Source of the DNA: Alphaproteobacteria bacterium
GTDB taxonomy: Bacteria > Pseudomonadota > Alphaproteobacteria > Micropepsales > Micropepsaceae
Direction of reading: 5' to 3'
DNA: 64,000 nt
Assembly (NCBI GenBank): GCA_016125165.1
Contig: WGMH01000003.1
Coordinates: forward strand, 1 to 64,000
Shown here one piece after another: positions 1-8,184 of the stretch. Under the pieces are notes generated by a model. It saw only the letters and a list, made by a program, of their open reading frames with translations. It made no database searches and was not told where the DNA came from. How positions within the stretch are numbered: position 1 is the stretch's first letter; the number at the start of each line of letters is the position of its first letter. The translations under genes and the position numbers were made by a program.

Positions 1-106
1 AAAACGCCGGAATGGTCATCGACGTTTCGAATCCGAACGCTGCTTTCGCATCGACGGTCGTATCGGGCACGGACGCGGGATCGAGACCCTCGGGTACAGA
101 TGTCAT
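1..106 (-). CDS. cobS: CobS cobaltochelatase subunit, N-terminal fragment
   Basis: The reading frame runs off the left edge, so only the first 35 codons are visible, starting at an ATG at 104-106. The peptide ends in a Phe-Gly-Phe-Glu-Thr-Ser...Ile-Pro-Ala-Phe stretch that resembles the conserved N-terminus of the aerobic cobaltochelatase AAA+ subunit CobS. CobS, with CobN and CobT, inserts Co2+ into hydrogenobyrinic acid diamide. The assignment is supported by context: in many alphaproteobacteria cobS lies directly beyond the small J-domain gene and bolA, as here. The catalytic part lies outside the window. Confidence 0.72.
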   Translation of the reverse strand, partial: MTSVPEGLDPASVPDTTVDAKAAFGFETSMTIPAF

Positions 107-180
107 GTTTGTTGTTCCGGCTCTTGATAAAGGGCGGATGTGACCGCCGCTTAAGGGGAGGGCGGCAGGGAGGCCCTCTT

Positions 181-777
181 TTAGGTTAGACCGGAGGCCC
201 GCAAAACCCCGTAGGCCTGAATAACCCGCTTAAGACGCTCCTCGGCGCCCCGATCGCCGCCGTTTGCGTCGGGATGAAACCGCTTCACAAGTTCCTTATA
301 CCGCGCCTTGATCTCCTGCAAGGTCGCGCTCGGTTCAAGACCAAGCACATCGAGCGCCATCTTTTGCGGCTTTGTGAGAAAGCGCTGGCGTGGCGCTGCG
401 TCAGGGTGTTCCGCTACGTCACCAAACACGCCATGGCGGTCGTCTACATCATGCGCCCTTTGACCGCTGCGCATGCCTGCCGAGCGTTTGCCCATGGGCC
501 AGGTCGGCCGATGGCCGGTGATGGCTTCGATGCGAAAGGCTTCGATCTGGGTTTCGTTCATCCCGCTGAAATAGTCCCACGTCTCGTTGTGAGCGCGGGC
601 ATGTTCCAGACAGAGCCAGAGATGCTCATCAAGCCGCTCCCGGCTTTTGGGAACACGATGGCTGCCTTCGTTCGGACATTCGGGGCGGGCGCAGGCGCGC
701 GCGCTTACGGCGCGCGGAACCGAATCCGGCTTGATGCGAATGTCTTTCTTGAAGCGGGGCGCGCGCGGTTGCGACAT
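181..777 (-). CDS. J-domain (DnaJ-like) protein, C-terminal J domain
   Basis: A 198-residue cytosolic protein with a J domain at the C-terminus (about residues 135-195) that carries the invariant HPD tripeptide in a Phe-His-Pro-Asp-Ala-Asn context. J domains stimulate the ATPase of DnaK-type Hsp70. The N-terminal half has a basic start and a Cys-rich segment (two Cys in a short CARPEC-like stretch, another further on) but no G/F or zinc-finger module of true DnaJ. The frame stays open upstream of 777, but ATG 777 gives the usual family N-terminus (Met-Ser-Gln-Pro-Arg). It is divergent from bolA (76-bp gap) and co-directional with cobS. The client is unknown. Confidence 0.85.
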   Translation of the reverse strand: MSQPRAPRFKKDIRIKPDSVPRAVSARACARPECPNEGSHRVPKSRERLDEHLWLCLEHARAHNETWDYFSGMNETQIEAFRIEAITGHRPTWPMGKRSAGMRSGQRAHDVDDRHGVFGDVAEHPDAAPRQRFLTKPQKMALDVLGLEPSATLQEIKARYKELVKRFHPDANGGDRGAEERLKRVIQAYGVLRASGLT

Positions 778-853
778 AGGGGAATTATGGGATCGCTTTG
801 CGAAAAAACAAGAAAACGAATTGCTTGACTTTGGGTGGGTGCGCATCCGAAAG

Positions 854-1138
854 ATGGATATGCGCGTTGCCGAAACCATCCGCGAAAAGCTCACCGTCGC
901 GCTTTCGCCACAGCTTCTGGAAATCGAAGACGAAAGTGGCAGGCATGCCGGCCATTCCGGTTCCCGCCCCGAAGGCCAGACGCATTTTCGTGTGCGTATC
1001 GTGTCTCCGGTTTTTGCGGGCCTTAACCGTGTTGAACGTCAGCGCCGGGTCTACGCTGCACTGGCCAGCGAAATGAACAATCCCATTCACGCGCTGGCAC
1101 TGACCACGCTTTCGCCCGAAGAAGCGGCGCGCGGTTAA
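854..1138 (+). CDS. bolA: BolA family protein
   Basis: A 94-residue protein matching the BolA fold: an N-terminal helix (residues 3-15), then the strand-helix-strand core with the typical HFRV...SPxFxGLxxVxRHR-like run (here Arg-Val-Glu-Arg-Gln-Arg-Arg-Val-Tyr) and a C-terminal ALxLxxLSPEE ending. BolA proteins bind glutaredoxin-bound [2Fe-2S] clusters and act in iron-sulfur and stress physiology. A monothiol glutaredoxin partner is not seen here; the window has only the dithiol grxC. Start is ATG 854 (ATG 860 is an alternative). The stop overlaps that of the convergent transporter gene in a shared TTAA at 1135-1138. Confidence 0.93.
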   Translation: MDMRVAETIREKLTVALSPQLLEIEDESGRHAGHSGSRPEGQTHFRVRIVSPVFAGLNRVERQRRVYAALASEMNNPIHALALTTLSPEEAARG

Positions 1139-2463
1139 TCCTGCGGCGCGGGCGGCGTTTCTTTCACGGGTGGGGTTATCCGCAGCGCCGTCACCTGGTT
1201 GCGCTGTCGGCGCAGGATTTCAAACTTGAACCCATAGAAGGTGAAGCGCTGGCCCTTGTCGGGGATTGTGCGCGCCTCATGGATGACCAGTCCGGCGATG
1301 GTTGTGGCTTCGTCTTCCGGCAGGTTCCAGTCATAGACACGATTGAGATCGCGTACCGGTATCGTGCCGTCCACCACAAAGGAGCCGTCCGGCTGTTTGC
1401 GGACGCCCGTTTTTACGGCAGTGTTTTCGTCCGGCAGGTCGCCGATAATCTCGGTAAGAATGTCCTCCAGCGTCACGATGCCCTGCAGTGAGCCGTATTC
1501 ATCCACCACGAGAGCGAAATGGGCGCGTTTCTCGCGAAATGCGGCCAGCTGTTCTTCCAGTGTTGTGGAGTCGGGTACGAACCAGGGCTGCGCCAGCAGC
1601 GCGTTGATGTCGAAACCATCGAGCGTTGCGCCACGCCGCACGAACTCGCGCAACACTTCACGCATGTAGAGAACGCCCACGATGTTGTCTGGATCGTCGC
1701 GCCAAACCGGAATGCGGCTGTGCTGCGCGGCCAGCAACGCATCGAACAGCGCGCGCGTTTCAAGCCCGCCATCCACCGAGACGACGTTTTTGCGGTGAAC
1801 CATCACATCGGCCACTTCCAGATGACCGAATTTGAATACGTTGTGTATGTATTCGGCCTGCGTCTCCGGCAGATTTCCGTGTTCCGCCGAGACCTCCACC
1901 AGGCCCTGAAGTTCGGAGTGGGTCAGGATGTCCTGATGCGCTGCCTCTTTCACGCCCAGAAGCCGCAGCACCGAATGCGCCGCGGTGTCGAGCAGCCAGT
2001 TCAGCGGATAGAACAGGATGAAGGACGCATGCAGCGGATAGGCAATCCATTGCGACACCGGTTCCGGCTGGCGGATGGCCAGCGTCTTGGGAACCTGTTC
2101 GCCGAGCACGATATGCAATGATGAGAAGGTGATGAAACCAACCAGAAAGGCGAGAAACTCCACCGCCGAGTCCGGCATGCCGAGCGGCTTCAGCAACGGC
2201 TCCAGAATTGCAGCAACCGTAGGCTCGCCGATCCAGCCCAGGCCCAGCGATGCCATAGTGATGCCAAGCTGGCAGCAGGCGAGATAGGGCTCCATATCGC
2301 GCATCATGCGCTGGGCGAGGCGCGCGCCGAATTTGTCTTCCTCTGCCAGTGCATCGATGCGGAAATTCTTGCTCCGCACCAGTGCGAATTCCGCCGCTAC
2401 ATAGAAGCCGTTGGCGGCCAGCAGCAGGAACGCGAGAAGCAGATTGTAGAATGTCTGGCTCAT
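1135..2463 (-). CDS. CNNM/CBS-domain transporter, HlyC/CorC family
   Basis: A 442-residue inner-membrane protein with the standard three-part build: an N-terminal CNNM membrane domain (about 1-190, several hydrophobic segments), a tandem CBS pair (about 205-335, including the conserved SRIPVW and VVDEYG-L-GIVTLEDILTE-type stretches) and a C-terminal CorC_HlyC FAD-like domain (about 345-430). Family members are linked to Mg2+/Co2+ efflux and are often misnamed hemolysins; the substrate cannot be read from sequence. It follows aroB on the same strand with a 12-bp gap, so co-transcription with aroK-aroB is likely. Confidence 0.92.
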   Translation of the reverse strand: MSQTFYNLLLAFLLLAANGFYVAAEFALVRSKNFRIDALAEEDKFGARLAQRMMRDMEPYLACCQLGITMASLGLGWIGEPTVAAILEPLLKPLGMPDSAVEFLAFLVGFITFSSLHIVLGEQVPKTLAIRQPEPVSQWIAYPLHASFILFYPLNWLLDTAAHSVLRLLGVKEAAHQDILTHSELQGLVEVSAEHGNLPETQAEYIHNVFKFGHLEVADVMVHRKNVVSVDGGLETRALFDALLAAQHSRIPVWRDDPDNIVGVLYMREVLREFVRRGATLDGFDINALLAQPWFVPDSTTLEEQLAAFREKRAHFALVVDEYGSLQGIVTLEDILTEIIGDLPDENTAVKTGVRKQPDGSFVVDGTIPVRDLNRVYDWNLPEDEATTIAGLVIHEARTIPDKGQRFTFYGFKFEILRRQRNQVTALRITPPVKETPPAPQD

Positions 2464-2475
2464 GGGTCCAATTCG

Positions 2476-3576
2476 TCAGGGCGTATCCGCGAGGAAGGCG
2501 CGAACGCGCGCCGCATCCACATCCTCGGCAACGAAGGATTGTCCCACGCTGCGCGCCAGAATGAAAACCAGCTTGCCGTCCTTGACCTTCTTGTCGTGCG
2601 CCATGTGCGTCATCAGTTCGTCGGTTCCGGGCCGTACGCCGGGAATGTCGCCAATGCTGGCTGGCAGCCCGCTGGCGCGCACCAGTCTTTCCACGCGTGC
2701 CGCGTCGTCAGCCGTGCAAAGACCGAGCGATGCGGAATACCGGAACGCCAGAACCATGCCGATGGCGACGCCTTCGCCGTGCAGCAGCCGGTCGGAAAAG
2801 CCCGTTGCGGCCTCAAGCGCGTGTCCAAAGGTGTGACCGAGATTGAGGAGCGCCCGTTCGCCTTTTTCACGCTCGTCGCGTTCGACGATGGCAGCTTTCA
2901 TGCGACAGGAATGTGCGACGGCATGGATTAGGGCATTGTCCTCATGCGCCAGCACCTTCGCGCCGTTCGCTTCCAGCCATGCGAAAAAGGCCGCATCACC
3001 CAGCGCTCCGTACTTCAGCACCTCGGCATATCCCGCCAGCATTTCGCGGCGCGGCAGCGTTTTCAGGATCGCCGTATCGGCAATGACGATGCGCGGCTGA
3101 TGAAACACGCCAACAAGGTTTTTGCCCTCGACCGTGTTGATCGCAGTCTTGCCACCGACGGAGGAATCCACTTGCGAAAGCAGCGTGGTGGGAACCTGCG
3201 CAAAGTCGATGCCGCGCTTGAGCACTGCCGCGGCAAATCCCGTCAAATCGCCGATCACCCCGCCGCCCAGCGCCACGATCAGCCCGCCACGATCGACGCC
3301 GCTCTTCAGCAGCGCGGACGACAGCCGTTCCAGGCCGGCGAAACTCTTCGTCGCTTCGCCAGCAGCCATCACGATGGGCGCGGTCTGGATGCCCTGCGCG
3401 TGAAGCGATGCGACGAAGGCGTCCAGATGCAGCTTTGCGACATTCTCATCCGTCACCACGGGCAGCGTGCCGCGTGCAAGCGGCTTGAGCAGCGCACCTG
3501 CATGCGCGATTGCGCCCGCGCCGACATGGATGTCGTAGCTGCGCGCGCCAAGTCCCACGGTGACGATTTCGCTCAC
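2476..3576 (-). CDS. aroB: 3-dehydroquinate synthase
   Basis: A 366-residue cytosolic enzyme that converts DAHP to 3-dehydroquinate with NAD+ and a divalent metal in the shikimate pathway. The NAD-binding GGGVIGDLTGFAA segment (about residues 104-116), the PTTLLSQVDSSVGGKTAIN block and the metal-ligand stretch with LLNLGHTFGHALE are all intact. Length is typical of the family. It overlaps the end of aroK by 4 bp (3573-3576), showing translational coupling, and is followed closely by the CNNM transporter gene. Confidence 0.97.
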   Translation of the reverse strand: MSEIVTVGLGARSYDIHVGAGAIAHAGALLKPLARGTLPVVTDENVAKLHLDAFVASLHAQGIQTAPIVMAAGEATKSFAGLERLSSALLKSGVDRGGLIVALGGGVIGDLTGFAAAVLKRGIDFAQVPTTLLSQVDSSVGGKTAINTVEGKNLVGVFHQPRIVIADTAILKTLPRREMLAGYAEVLKYGALGDAAFFAWLEANGAKVLAHEDNALIHAVAHSCRMKAAIVERDEREKGERALLNLGHTFGHALEAATGFSDRLLHGEGVAIGMVLAFRYSASLGLCTADDAARVERLVRASGLPASIGDIPGVRPGTDELMTHMAHDKKVKDGKLVFILARSVGQSFVAEDVDAARVRAFLADTP

Positions 3577-4103
3577 GTCAGCAGTCCCCGTTCGGCAAGC
3601 GCATCCACGATGCGTTTCACGGCCGCACTGTGCGGCCCTTCGCGGCTTTCGATTTTCATGTCGGCTTCCGCATAGATGGGTTCACGCTCCGCCAGAAGTT
3701 CGGCCAGTACCTCGCGCGGATTGTCGCGTTTCAGAAGCGGCCGGGTGTCGCGGCGCTTCACCCGCTCCCACAACACGTCGAGCGGTACGCTGATCCATAC
3801 CGAGAAGGCATCGGCCTTGATGTGCCGGCGCAGTTCAGGATCGATGAAGGCCCCACCGCCGGTCGCCAGCACATGCGGCGGTTCCGACAACAGGCGCGTG
3901 ATCACCTTGCGCTCGCCGTCGCGGAACGCCGGTTCGCCGAAGCGCGAAAAAATTTCGTTGATGGTGCAGCCTGCTGCCTTCTCGATTTCGGCGTCGGCAT
4001 CGCAAAAAGGCACGTTTAGCGCGGCGGCCAGCCGCTTGCCCACCGAGCTTTTCCCGGCGCCCATCATCCCAACCAGTGCGATTGTGCGCGTCAGGCCGCT
4101 CAT
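3573..4103 (-). CDS. aroK: Shikimate kinase
   Basis: A 176-residue P-loop kinase that phosphorylates shikimate with ATP. The Walker A motif GMMGAGKS is at residues 12-19, followed by the shikimate-binding Asp/Arg residues (CDADAEIE, FGEPAFRDGE) and the GGGAF loop. The lid region has the usual RDTRPLL run. The start ATG 4101-4103 lies about 100 bp from the divergent small membrane-protein gene. The aroK-aroB pair forms a coupled operon. Confidence 0.97.
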   Translation of the reverse strand: MSGLTRTIALVGMMGAGKSSVGKRLAAALNVPFCDADAEIEKAAGCTINEIFSRFGEPAFRDGERKVITRLLSEPPHVLATGGGAFIDPELRRHIKADAFSVWISVPLDVLWERVKRRDTRPLLKRDNPREVLAELLAEREPIYAEADMKIESREGPHSAAVKRIVDALAERGLLT

Positions 4104-4205
4104 TCACTCCGCTTATAGGAAACTGTGCCATTCTGCCAAGCACTTGCACGGGCGCACCCCTTTCCGCCAAAACAGGCAGCGGGGGAAACGGACGCCGGAA
4201 CCACG

Positions 4206-4358
4206 ATGGGTGAAAAGAGCATGGTTGCACGGATTGGGCTGATCCTCGTGGGCGTTTTGCTGATCGGCGCCGCCGTCGCGGGCTATTACGGCAGCACGCG
4301 TCCGCCCGCGCAGCGGAGTTTCGAGCAGGTTCTGCCGGATGATCGCTTCCCGCACTAA
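4206..4358 (+). CDS. Small single-pass membrane protein (50 aa)
   Basis: A 50-codon frame with one hydrophobic helix (about residues 8-29) ending in Gly-Tyr-Tyr-Gly, then a short polar tail. ATG 4221 (Met-Val-Ala-Arg) is an alternative start. Its last 20 bp overlap the start of the next gene at 4339, which supports a real, translationally coupled unit with that gene and xerD. I do not recognise the family; a small conserved membrane protein is the most that can be said. Confidence 0.55.
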   Translation: MGEKSMVARIGLILVGVLLIGAAVAGYYGSTRPPAQRSFEQVLPDDRFPH

Positions 4359-5736
4359 CGGGCCTGCGGCGGCGTTTCTGTCGTTCATGGTTCTGGCGCT
4401 GCCTGCCTGGGCCCAGACAGACACGCCTATCGCCACGGCGCCACCGCAGGCGCTGGAAGCCGCGCCGGTTCAGCAGCCCGCCGAACCGGAAGCGCCCGCT
4501 GCGGTGGTGCGCGAATTCCAGCCGGGTATGCAGCAGAGCAGTACGGTCCAGGTTGGGGCGCTTGGCCGCTCCGAAGGTGGTCCGGCCGGCCTCCTCGACG
4601 AGAGCAATGGCGGGCTTGGCGAAACGCTGTGGAGCGGTTCCAGCCGCGCCGATGTGATCGGGCTTCTGGAAAAGCTTCCCCTGCGTTCGCCCGCGCCATC
4701 GCTGCGTGATCTGGCGCGCCGTCTGCTGCTCACCCGCGCCGAAGCGCCATCGGGCCCATCCGACAAGGCGTTCCTGACCGCGCGCCTGAAGAAGATGCTT
4801 GAAGGCGGCATGGTGGAGGAGGCGGCCATCATTGCCGCGAATGCGCGCATTGCGGACGACGCCGGTTTTGCCCGCGCGCAGGCCGACGCCATCCTCATCG
4901 CTGGCCATGGCGAAGCCGCGTGCGGCGACGCCACCGCTCTGCGGCTTTCCAGCGCCGAACCGTTCTGGATCGAGCTTCGCGCCTATTGCTATTGGGCCGC
5001 TGGCGATTCCGACATGTACGATCTCACCCGCACCGTGATGTCCGCACAGGATCTGAGCGATGGGGTGTTCGACATCCTGTTCGACGATGTGCGCAATGGC
5101 ACCAAGGACATTCCTGATCCCATCGACAATCTCACTGCGCTGCACCTGTTCCTGATGACGCGGGCAGGTATCCCGGTGGATGCGGTGATGCTGGCCCGCC
5201 TCGGTGTCGGTGCGGCGATCAAGGACTCCAGGCCGCCGCCGCTGCCTGCCTCGGATGGCAAGGATCCTATCCTCGCTGTGGCCAGTGCGCTGGCGTCGGG
5301 TATCGCCCCGCCGGATGATGCGTTGGCGCGATTGCCCACGCTGGCCGATCCGGCAAACCCCGAGGGAGGCCACGCCGCGCTTCTTCTTGGGCTCACGCGC
5401 GCCATGGGCATGGCATTGCCGAAGCGAGCTGATGAAAGCCTCAATTCCCTTGCGGCCACGGCCTGGCCGGGACGGCGGCCCGCGCCCGTGCTGATGGATC
5501 GTATTGCGCAGGCGCGCCATTCCGGCAGCCGCCGTGGCGAAGCCTTGCTGACGATGCTGGTCGCGATTGGCTCCCGGGGACCGGGCGATCTTGCGCCCGA
5601 CGTGACACTCCAGCTTGTCCAGCTTCTCAAGGATATCGGGCCGGCCGGTAGCGCGGATGCCTTTGCACGCGACGCGATTCTGCTCTATCGCGCTCCCCAA
5701 TGGTCAAACGTGCCGCCAGCGCCGACGCAACACTGA
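4339..5736 (+). CDS. Exported hypothetical protein upstream of xerD
   Basis: A 465-residue protein of unknown function. Residues 1-25 form a signal peptide (hydrophobic run ending Ala-Trp-Ala-Gln), then a Pro/Ala-rich low-complexity linker to about 65 and an all-helical, Ala/Leu-rich body suggestive of helical-repeat packing. It is probably periplasmic. No catalytic motif is visible. It begins inside the preceding small gene and its 3' end overlaps xerD by 37 bp, so the three genes are coupled. A long protein of this type next to xerD is seen in other alphaproteobacteria, which suggests an envelope or division role, but that is inference. Confidence 0.78.
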   Translation: MIASRTNGPAAAFLSFMVLALPAWAQTDTPIATAPPQALEAAPVQQPAEPEAPAAVVREFQPGMQQSSTVQVGALGRSEGGPAGLLDESNGGLGETLWSGSSRADVIGLLEKLPLRSPAPSLRDLARRLLLTRAEAPSGPSDKAFLTARLKKMLEGGMVEEAAIIAANARIADDAGFARAQADAILIAGHGEAACGDATALRLSSAEPFWIELRAYCYWAAGDSDMYDLTRTVMSAQDLSDGVFDILFDDVRNGTKDIPDPIDNLTALHLFLMTRAGIPVDAVMLARLGVGAAIKDSRPPPLPASDGKDPILAVASALASGIAPPDDALARLPTLADPANPEGGHAALLLGLTRAMGMALPKRADESLNSLAATAWPGRRPAPVLMDRIAQARHSGSRRGEALLTMLVAIGSRGPGDLAPDVTLQLVQLLKDIGPAGSADAFARDAILLYRAPQWSNVPPAPTQH

Positions 5737-6641
5737 TCGAGACCTTTCTCGACATGATGAGCGCCGAGCGCGGCGCCAGCTTCAACACGCTGGCCGCCTA
5801 TCGCCGCGACCTTGTGGACTTCGCCGCGCACACCGCAAAGAAGAACGCAACGCTCAAGTCCTGTTCGCGCGATGTGGTGAAGGCTTATCTCGCAGCGTTG
5901 TCGGCCAGCGGTGCGGCAGCATCCTCGCAAGCGCGCAAACTCTCTGCGCTGCGGCAGTTCTTTGCGTTTCTCTATGGTGAAGGCAAACGCAAAGACGATC
6001 CCACCTCTGCCGTCGAAGCGCCCACCCGGTCGCGCCCGCTGCCAAAAATCCTCTCGCAAGATGACGTGCTGCGCCTCGTCAATGCCGCACGCATGCCAGG
6101 CACAGTCACTGCCGAAAGTCTGCGTCTGGCGGCCATTGTCGAATTGCTCTACGCGAGCGGCTTGCGCGTCAGCGAGTTGGTGTCGTTGCCGCTGGTGTCG
6201 GCCCGGAGCCGGGATGGTTTCATCCGCGTGCGCGGCAAGGGCGGCAAGGAGCGGTTGGCTCCCCTGAACGATTCTGCGCAGCGCGCGATTTCGGATTATC
6301 TGGACCGCCGTGCCGAATTCATCCCGGCTGGCGAAAAGGAGAGCCGCTATCTTTTTCCCTCACGCGGCGAGGAGGGGCATCTCACCCGCCGCCGCTGCCA
6401 CCAGCTGCTGAAAGATTTGGCGGTGAAGGCGGGCATTGATCCGGCCAGGCTCTCGCCCCATGTGCTGCGCCATGCCTTCGCTACGCATCTGGTGGAGGGC
6501 GGGGCGGATTTGCGTGCCGTGCAAACGCTGCTTGGCCATGCCGATATCGCCACCACGCAAATCTACACCCACGTAGCGCGGGAAAGGCTGCAAACCGTGG
6601 TCGCGTCGTCGCACCCGCTATCGAAAACGCGCAAACGCTGA
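5700..6641 (+). CDS. xerD: Tyrosine recombinase XerD
   Basis: A 313-residue site-specific recombinase of the Xer type, which with XerC resolves chromosome dimers at dif under FtsK control. The N-terminal core-binding domain spans about 10-95. The catalytic set is complete: Arg156 (in YASGLRVSEL), Lys180, His254 and Arg257 (HVLRHAF), His280 (LLGHADI) and nucleophile Tyr289 (QIYTHV). The start at 5700 lies within the upstream gene and gives the usual N-terminal spacing to the AERGASxNTLAAY motif. No att site, excisionase or transposon lies next to it, so it is the housekeeping enzyme and not an integrase. Confidence 0.93.
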   Translation: MVKRAASADATLIETFLDMMSAERGASFNTLAAYRRDLVDFAAHTAKKNATLKSCSRDVVKAYLAALSASGAAASSQARKLSALRQFFAFLYGEGKRKDDPTSAVEAPTRSRPLPKILSQDDVLRLVNAARMPGTVTAESLRLAAIVELLYASGLRVSELVSLPLVSARSRDGFIRVRGKGGKERLAPLNDSAQRAISDYLDRRAEFIPAGEKESRYLFPSRGEEGHLTRRRCHQLLKDLAVKAGIDPARLSPHVLRHAFATHLVEGGADLRAVQTLLGHADIATTQIYTHVARERLQTVVASSHPLSKTRKR

Positions 6642-6646
6642 TCATC

Positions 6647-6667
6647 ACCTCCCCTTTGTGGAGAGGT
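6647..6667. repeat. Short CTCCCC-type inverted repeat after xerD
   Basis: An 8-bp arm, 5-nt loop, 8-bp arm hairpin (ACCTCCCC / GGAGAGGT, one mismatch) starts 6 bp after the xerD stop. It has no T-tract on either strand. It resembles the left half of the larger CTCCCC/GGGGAG palindrome at 55761-55804, a pattern common between alphaproteobacterial genes. Confidence 0.45.
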
Positions 6668-6710
6668 CATTGTAGGGTGCTGCTCAAGTTTAATATTGGA
6701 GTCCTCTCAC

Positions 6711-7700
6711 GTGTCCTTCACCGCCATCGAACGCCGCACGCCGCCGCGCCTCTATCGTTCCAAGCTCTTCGTCCCGGGCTCGCGCCCCGCGCTGTTCGAG
6801 AAGGCCGCCGCCGGTCCCGCCGACGTGATCTGCATGGATCTTGAAGATGCCGTCGCGCCCGCCGATAAGGATCAGGCCCGCGACAATATCGTGGCGGCGC
6901 TGAACGATGTGAATTGGGGCGACAAGATCGTCACTGTGCGCATCAACGGGCTCGACACCAATTTCTGTTACCGTGATGTGCTGGCGCTGGTGGAGAAAGG
7001 TGGCGAACGCCTCGATTCCATCATGATCCCGAAGGTGGGAACCGGTGCAGATGTCTATGCCATCGACATGCTGATCACGCAGGCCTCATCGCACGTGGGC
7101 CGCAAGAAGAAGATCGGTCTCGAAGTCATTATCGAGACCACGCTCGGCCTTACCAACATCGATGATATCTGCACCGCCTCGAAGCGCCTCGAAAGCCTGC
7201 ACTTCGGCTCCGCCGACTATGCGGCGAGCCAGGGCATGCGCACCACCAATATTGGCGGCGGCAATGCGGACTATGTGATGCTCACCGACAAGCATCCCGA
7301 TGCCGCCCGCGAGCGTCACTGGAACGATCTGTGGCACTATCCGCTTTTCCGCATGTGTCAGGCCGCCCGCGCGCACGGCATCGTTCCGATCGATGGGCCC
7401 TTCGGCGACTATTCCGATCCGGACGGGTTCCGCGTGCAGGCGATGCGCACGGCCATCCTCGGTTGCGAAGGCAAATGGGCGATCCATCCCAGTCAGGTTG
7501 CGCTCGCCAATGAGATCTACACGCCCCCGCAAAAGGAATTCGAACGTGCGGAGGCGATCCTCGCCGCGATGAAGGATGCGCAGGAGAAGGGTCTCGGCGC
7601 GGTTGCGCTCAATGGTGTCCTGATCGACGCAGCCTCGATCCGTCAGGCGCAGGTCATCGTGCAGCAGATGGCGATGATCCGCGAAAAGTCCAAGGCCTGA
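6711..7700 (+). CDS. CoA-ester lyase, L-malyl-CoA/beta-methylmalyl-CoA lyase type
   Basis: A 329-residue HpcH/HpaI-CitE superfamily enzyme. The N-terminal (R/S)KLFVPGSRPALFEKAAA, DLEDAVAP, VRINGLDT and IMIPKVG blocks are present, and the C-terminal GKWAIHPSQVALANE block matches the malyl-CoA lyase branch. Such enzymes cleave malyl-CoA to acetyl-CoA and glyoxylate, or beta-methylmalyl-CoA to propionyl-CoA and glyoxylate; a related branch hydrolyses malyl-CoA, and sequence alone does not separate them. The chosen start is GTG 6711, preceded by GGAG at 6698-6701. The in-frame TTG at 6696 has no such site. No other ethylmalonyl-CoA pathway gene is nearby. Confidence 0.85.
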   Translation: MSFTAIERRTPPRLYRSKLFVPGSRPALFEKAAAGPADVICMDLEDAVAPADKDQARDNIVAALNDVNWGDKIVTVRINGLDTNFCYRDVLALVEKGGERLDSIMIPKVGTGADVYAIDMLITQASSHVGRKKKIGLEVIIETTLGLTNIDDICTASKRLESLHFGSADYAASQGMRTTNIGGGNADYVMLTDKHPDAARERHWNDLWHYPLFRMCQAARAHGIVPIDGPFGDYSDPDGFRVQAMRTAILGCEGKWAIHPSQVALANEIYTPPQKEFERAEAILAAMKDAQEKGLGAVALNGVLIDAASIRQAQVIVQQMAMIREKSKA

Positions 7701-7808
7701 TCATTTTGCAGCGTCGCAGTTGACTTCGGTTAGGGGCTGTAACGAAATCAGCGCGGCCGCGCGCGGTTGGAATCGTTCAACCCGCGCCGCCGGACCATGG
7801 GGGAATAC

Positions 7809-8180
7809 ATGCGGAAGTTGATTTCGGTCGCGGTCGTGGCCGCGGCGCTTGTCTCGATGCCAGCCACGCTCTATGCGCGCGGTGCCTTGGCCATCGACAG
7901 CAACAAAGGGAATGCCTATGGCTATTCCTACAATTATTCCACGCAGGACGATGCCGACGATCGCGCGCTGAACGAGTGCGGCGACGATTGCACGATCGTT
8001 ATGCGCTTTGCCAATCAGTGCGCGGCCTATGCGGCGGATCAAGCCTATGGCAGCACGGTCTATGGCTGGGGCAAGGCCGCAACCAAACAGGATGCGCAAT
8101 CGATAGCGATGAACCAGTGCGCGGCGCATGGTGGCAGCCAGTGCATGGTGCGCGTGTGGGGCTGCGACGCCGGTCAGTGA
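7809..8180 (+). CDS. Exported DUF4189 protein
   Basis: A 123-residue secreted protein with a signal peptide (about 1-23) and a DUF4189 domain. The domain is recognised from repeated Gly-Tyr/Trp turns (GYSYNYSTQDDADDRALNEC; YGWGKAATKQDAQSIAMNQC) and paired cysteines at the ends of each repeat, likely disulfide-bonded in the periplasm. The function of DUF4189 is unknown. Start ATG 7809 follows a GGGGGA at 7799-7804; ATG 7797 is an alternative. It is convergent with the ECF41 sigma-factor gene, 4 bp away. Confidence 0.82.
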   Translation: MRKLISVAVVAAALVSMPATLYARGALAIDSNKGNAYGYSYNYSTQDDADDRALNECGDDCTIVMRFANQCAAYAADQAYGSTVYGWGKAATKQDAQSIAMNQCAAHGGSQCMVRVWGCDAGQ

Positions 8181-8184
8181 TGCA

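Noticed and set aside
3835-5700. A 621-codon open frame on the minus strand
   Set aside because: It runs antisense through aroK and the exported gene. Composition is Arg/Gly-rich with no family match, as expected from a shadow of high-GC genes.
5700-6641. XerD as a mobile-element integrase
   Set aside because: Full catalytic set and N-terminus match housekeeping XerD; no att repeats or cargo genes flank it, and it sits in a conserved neighbourhood.
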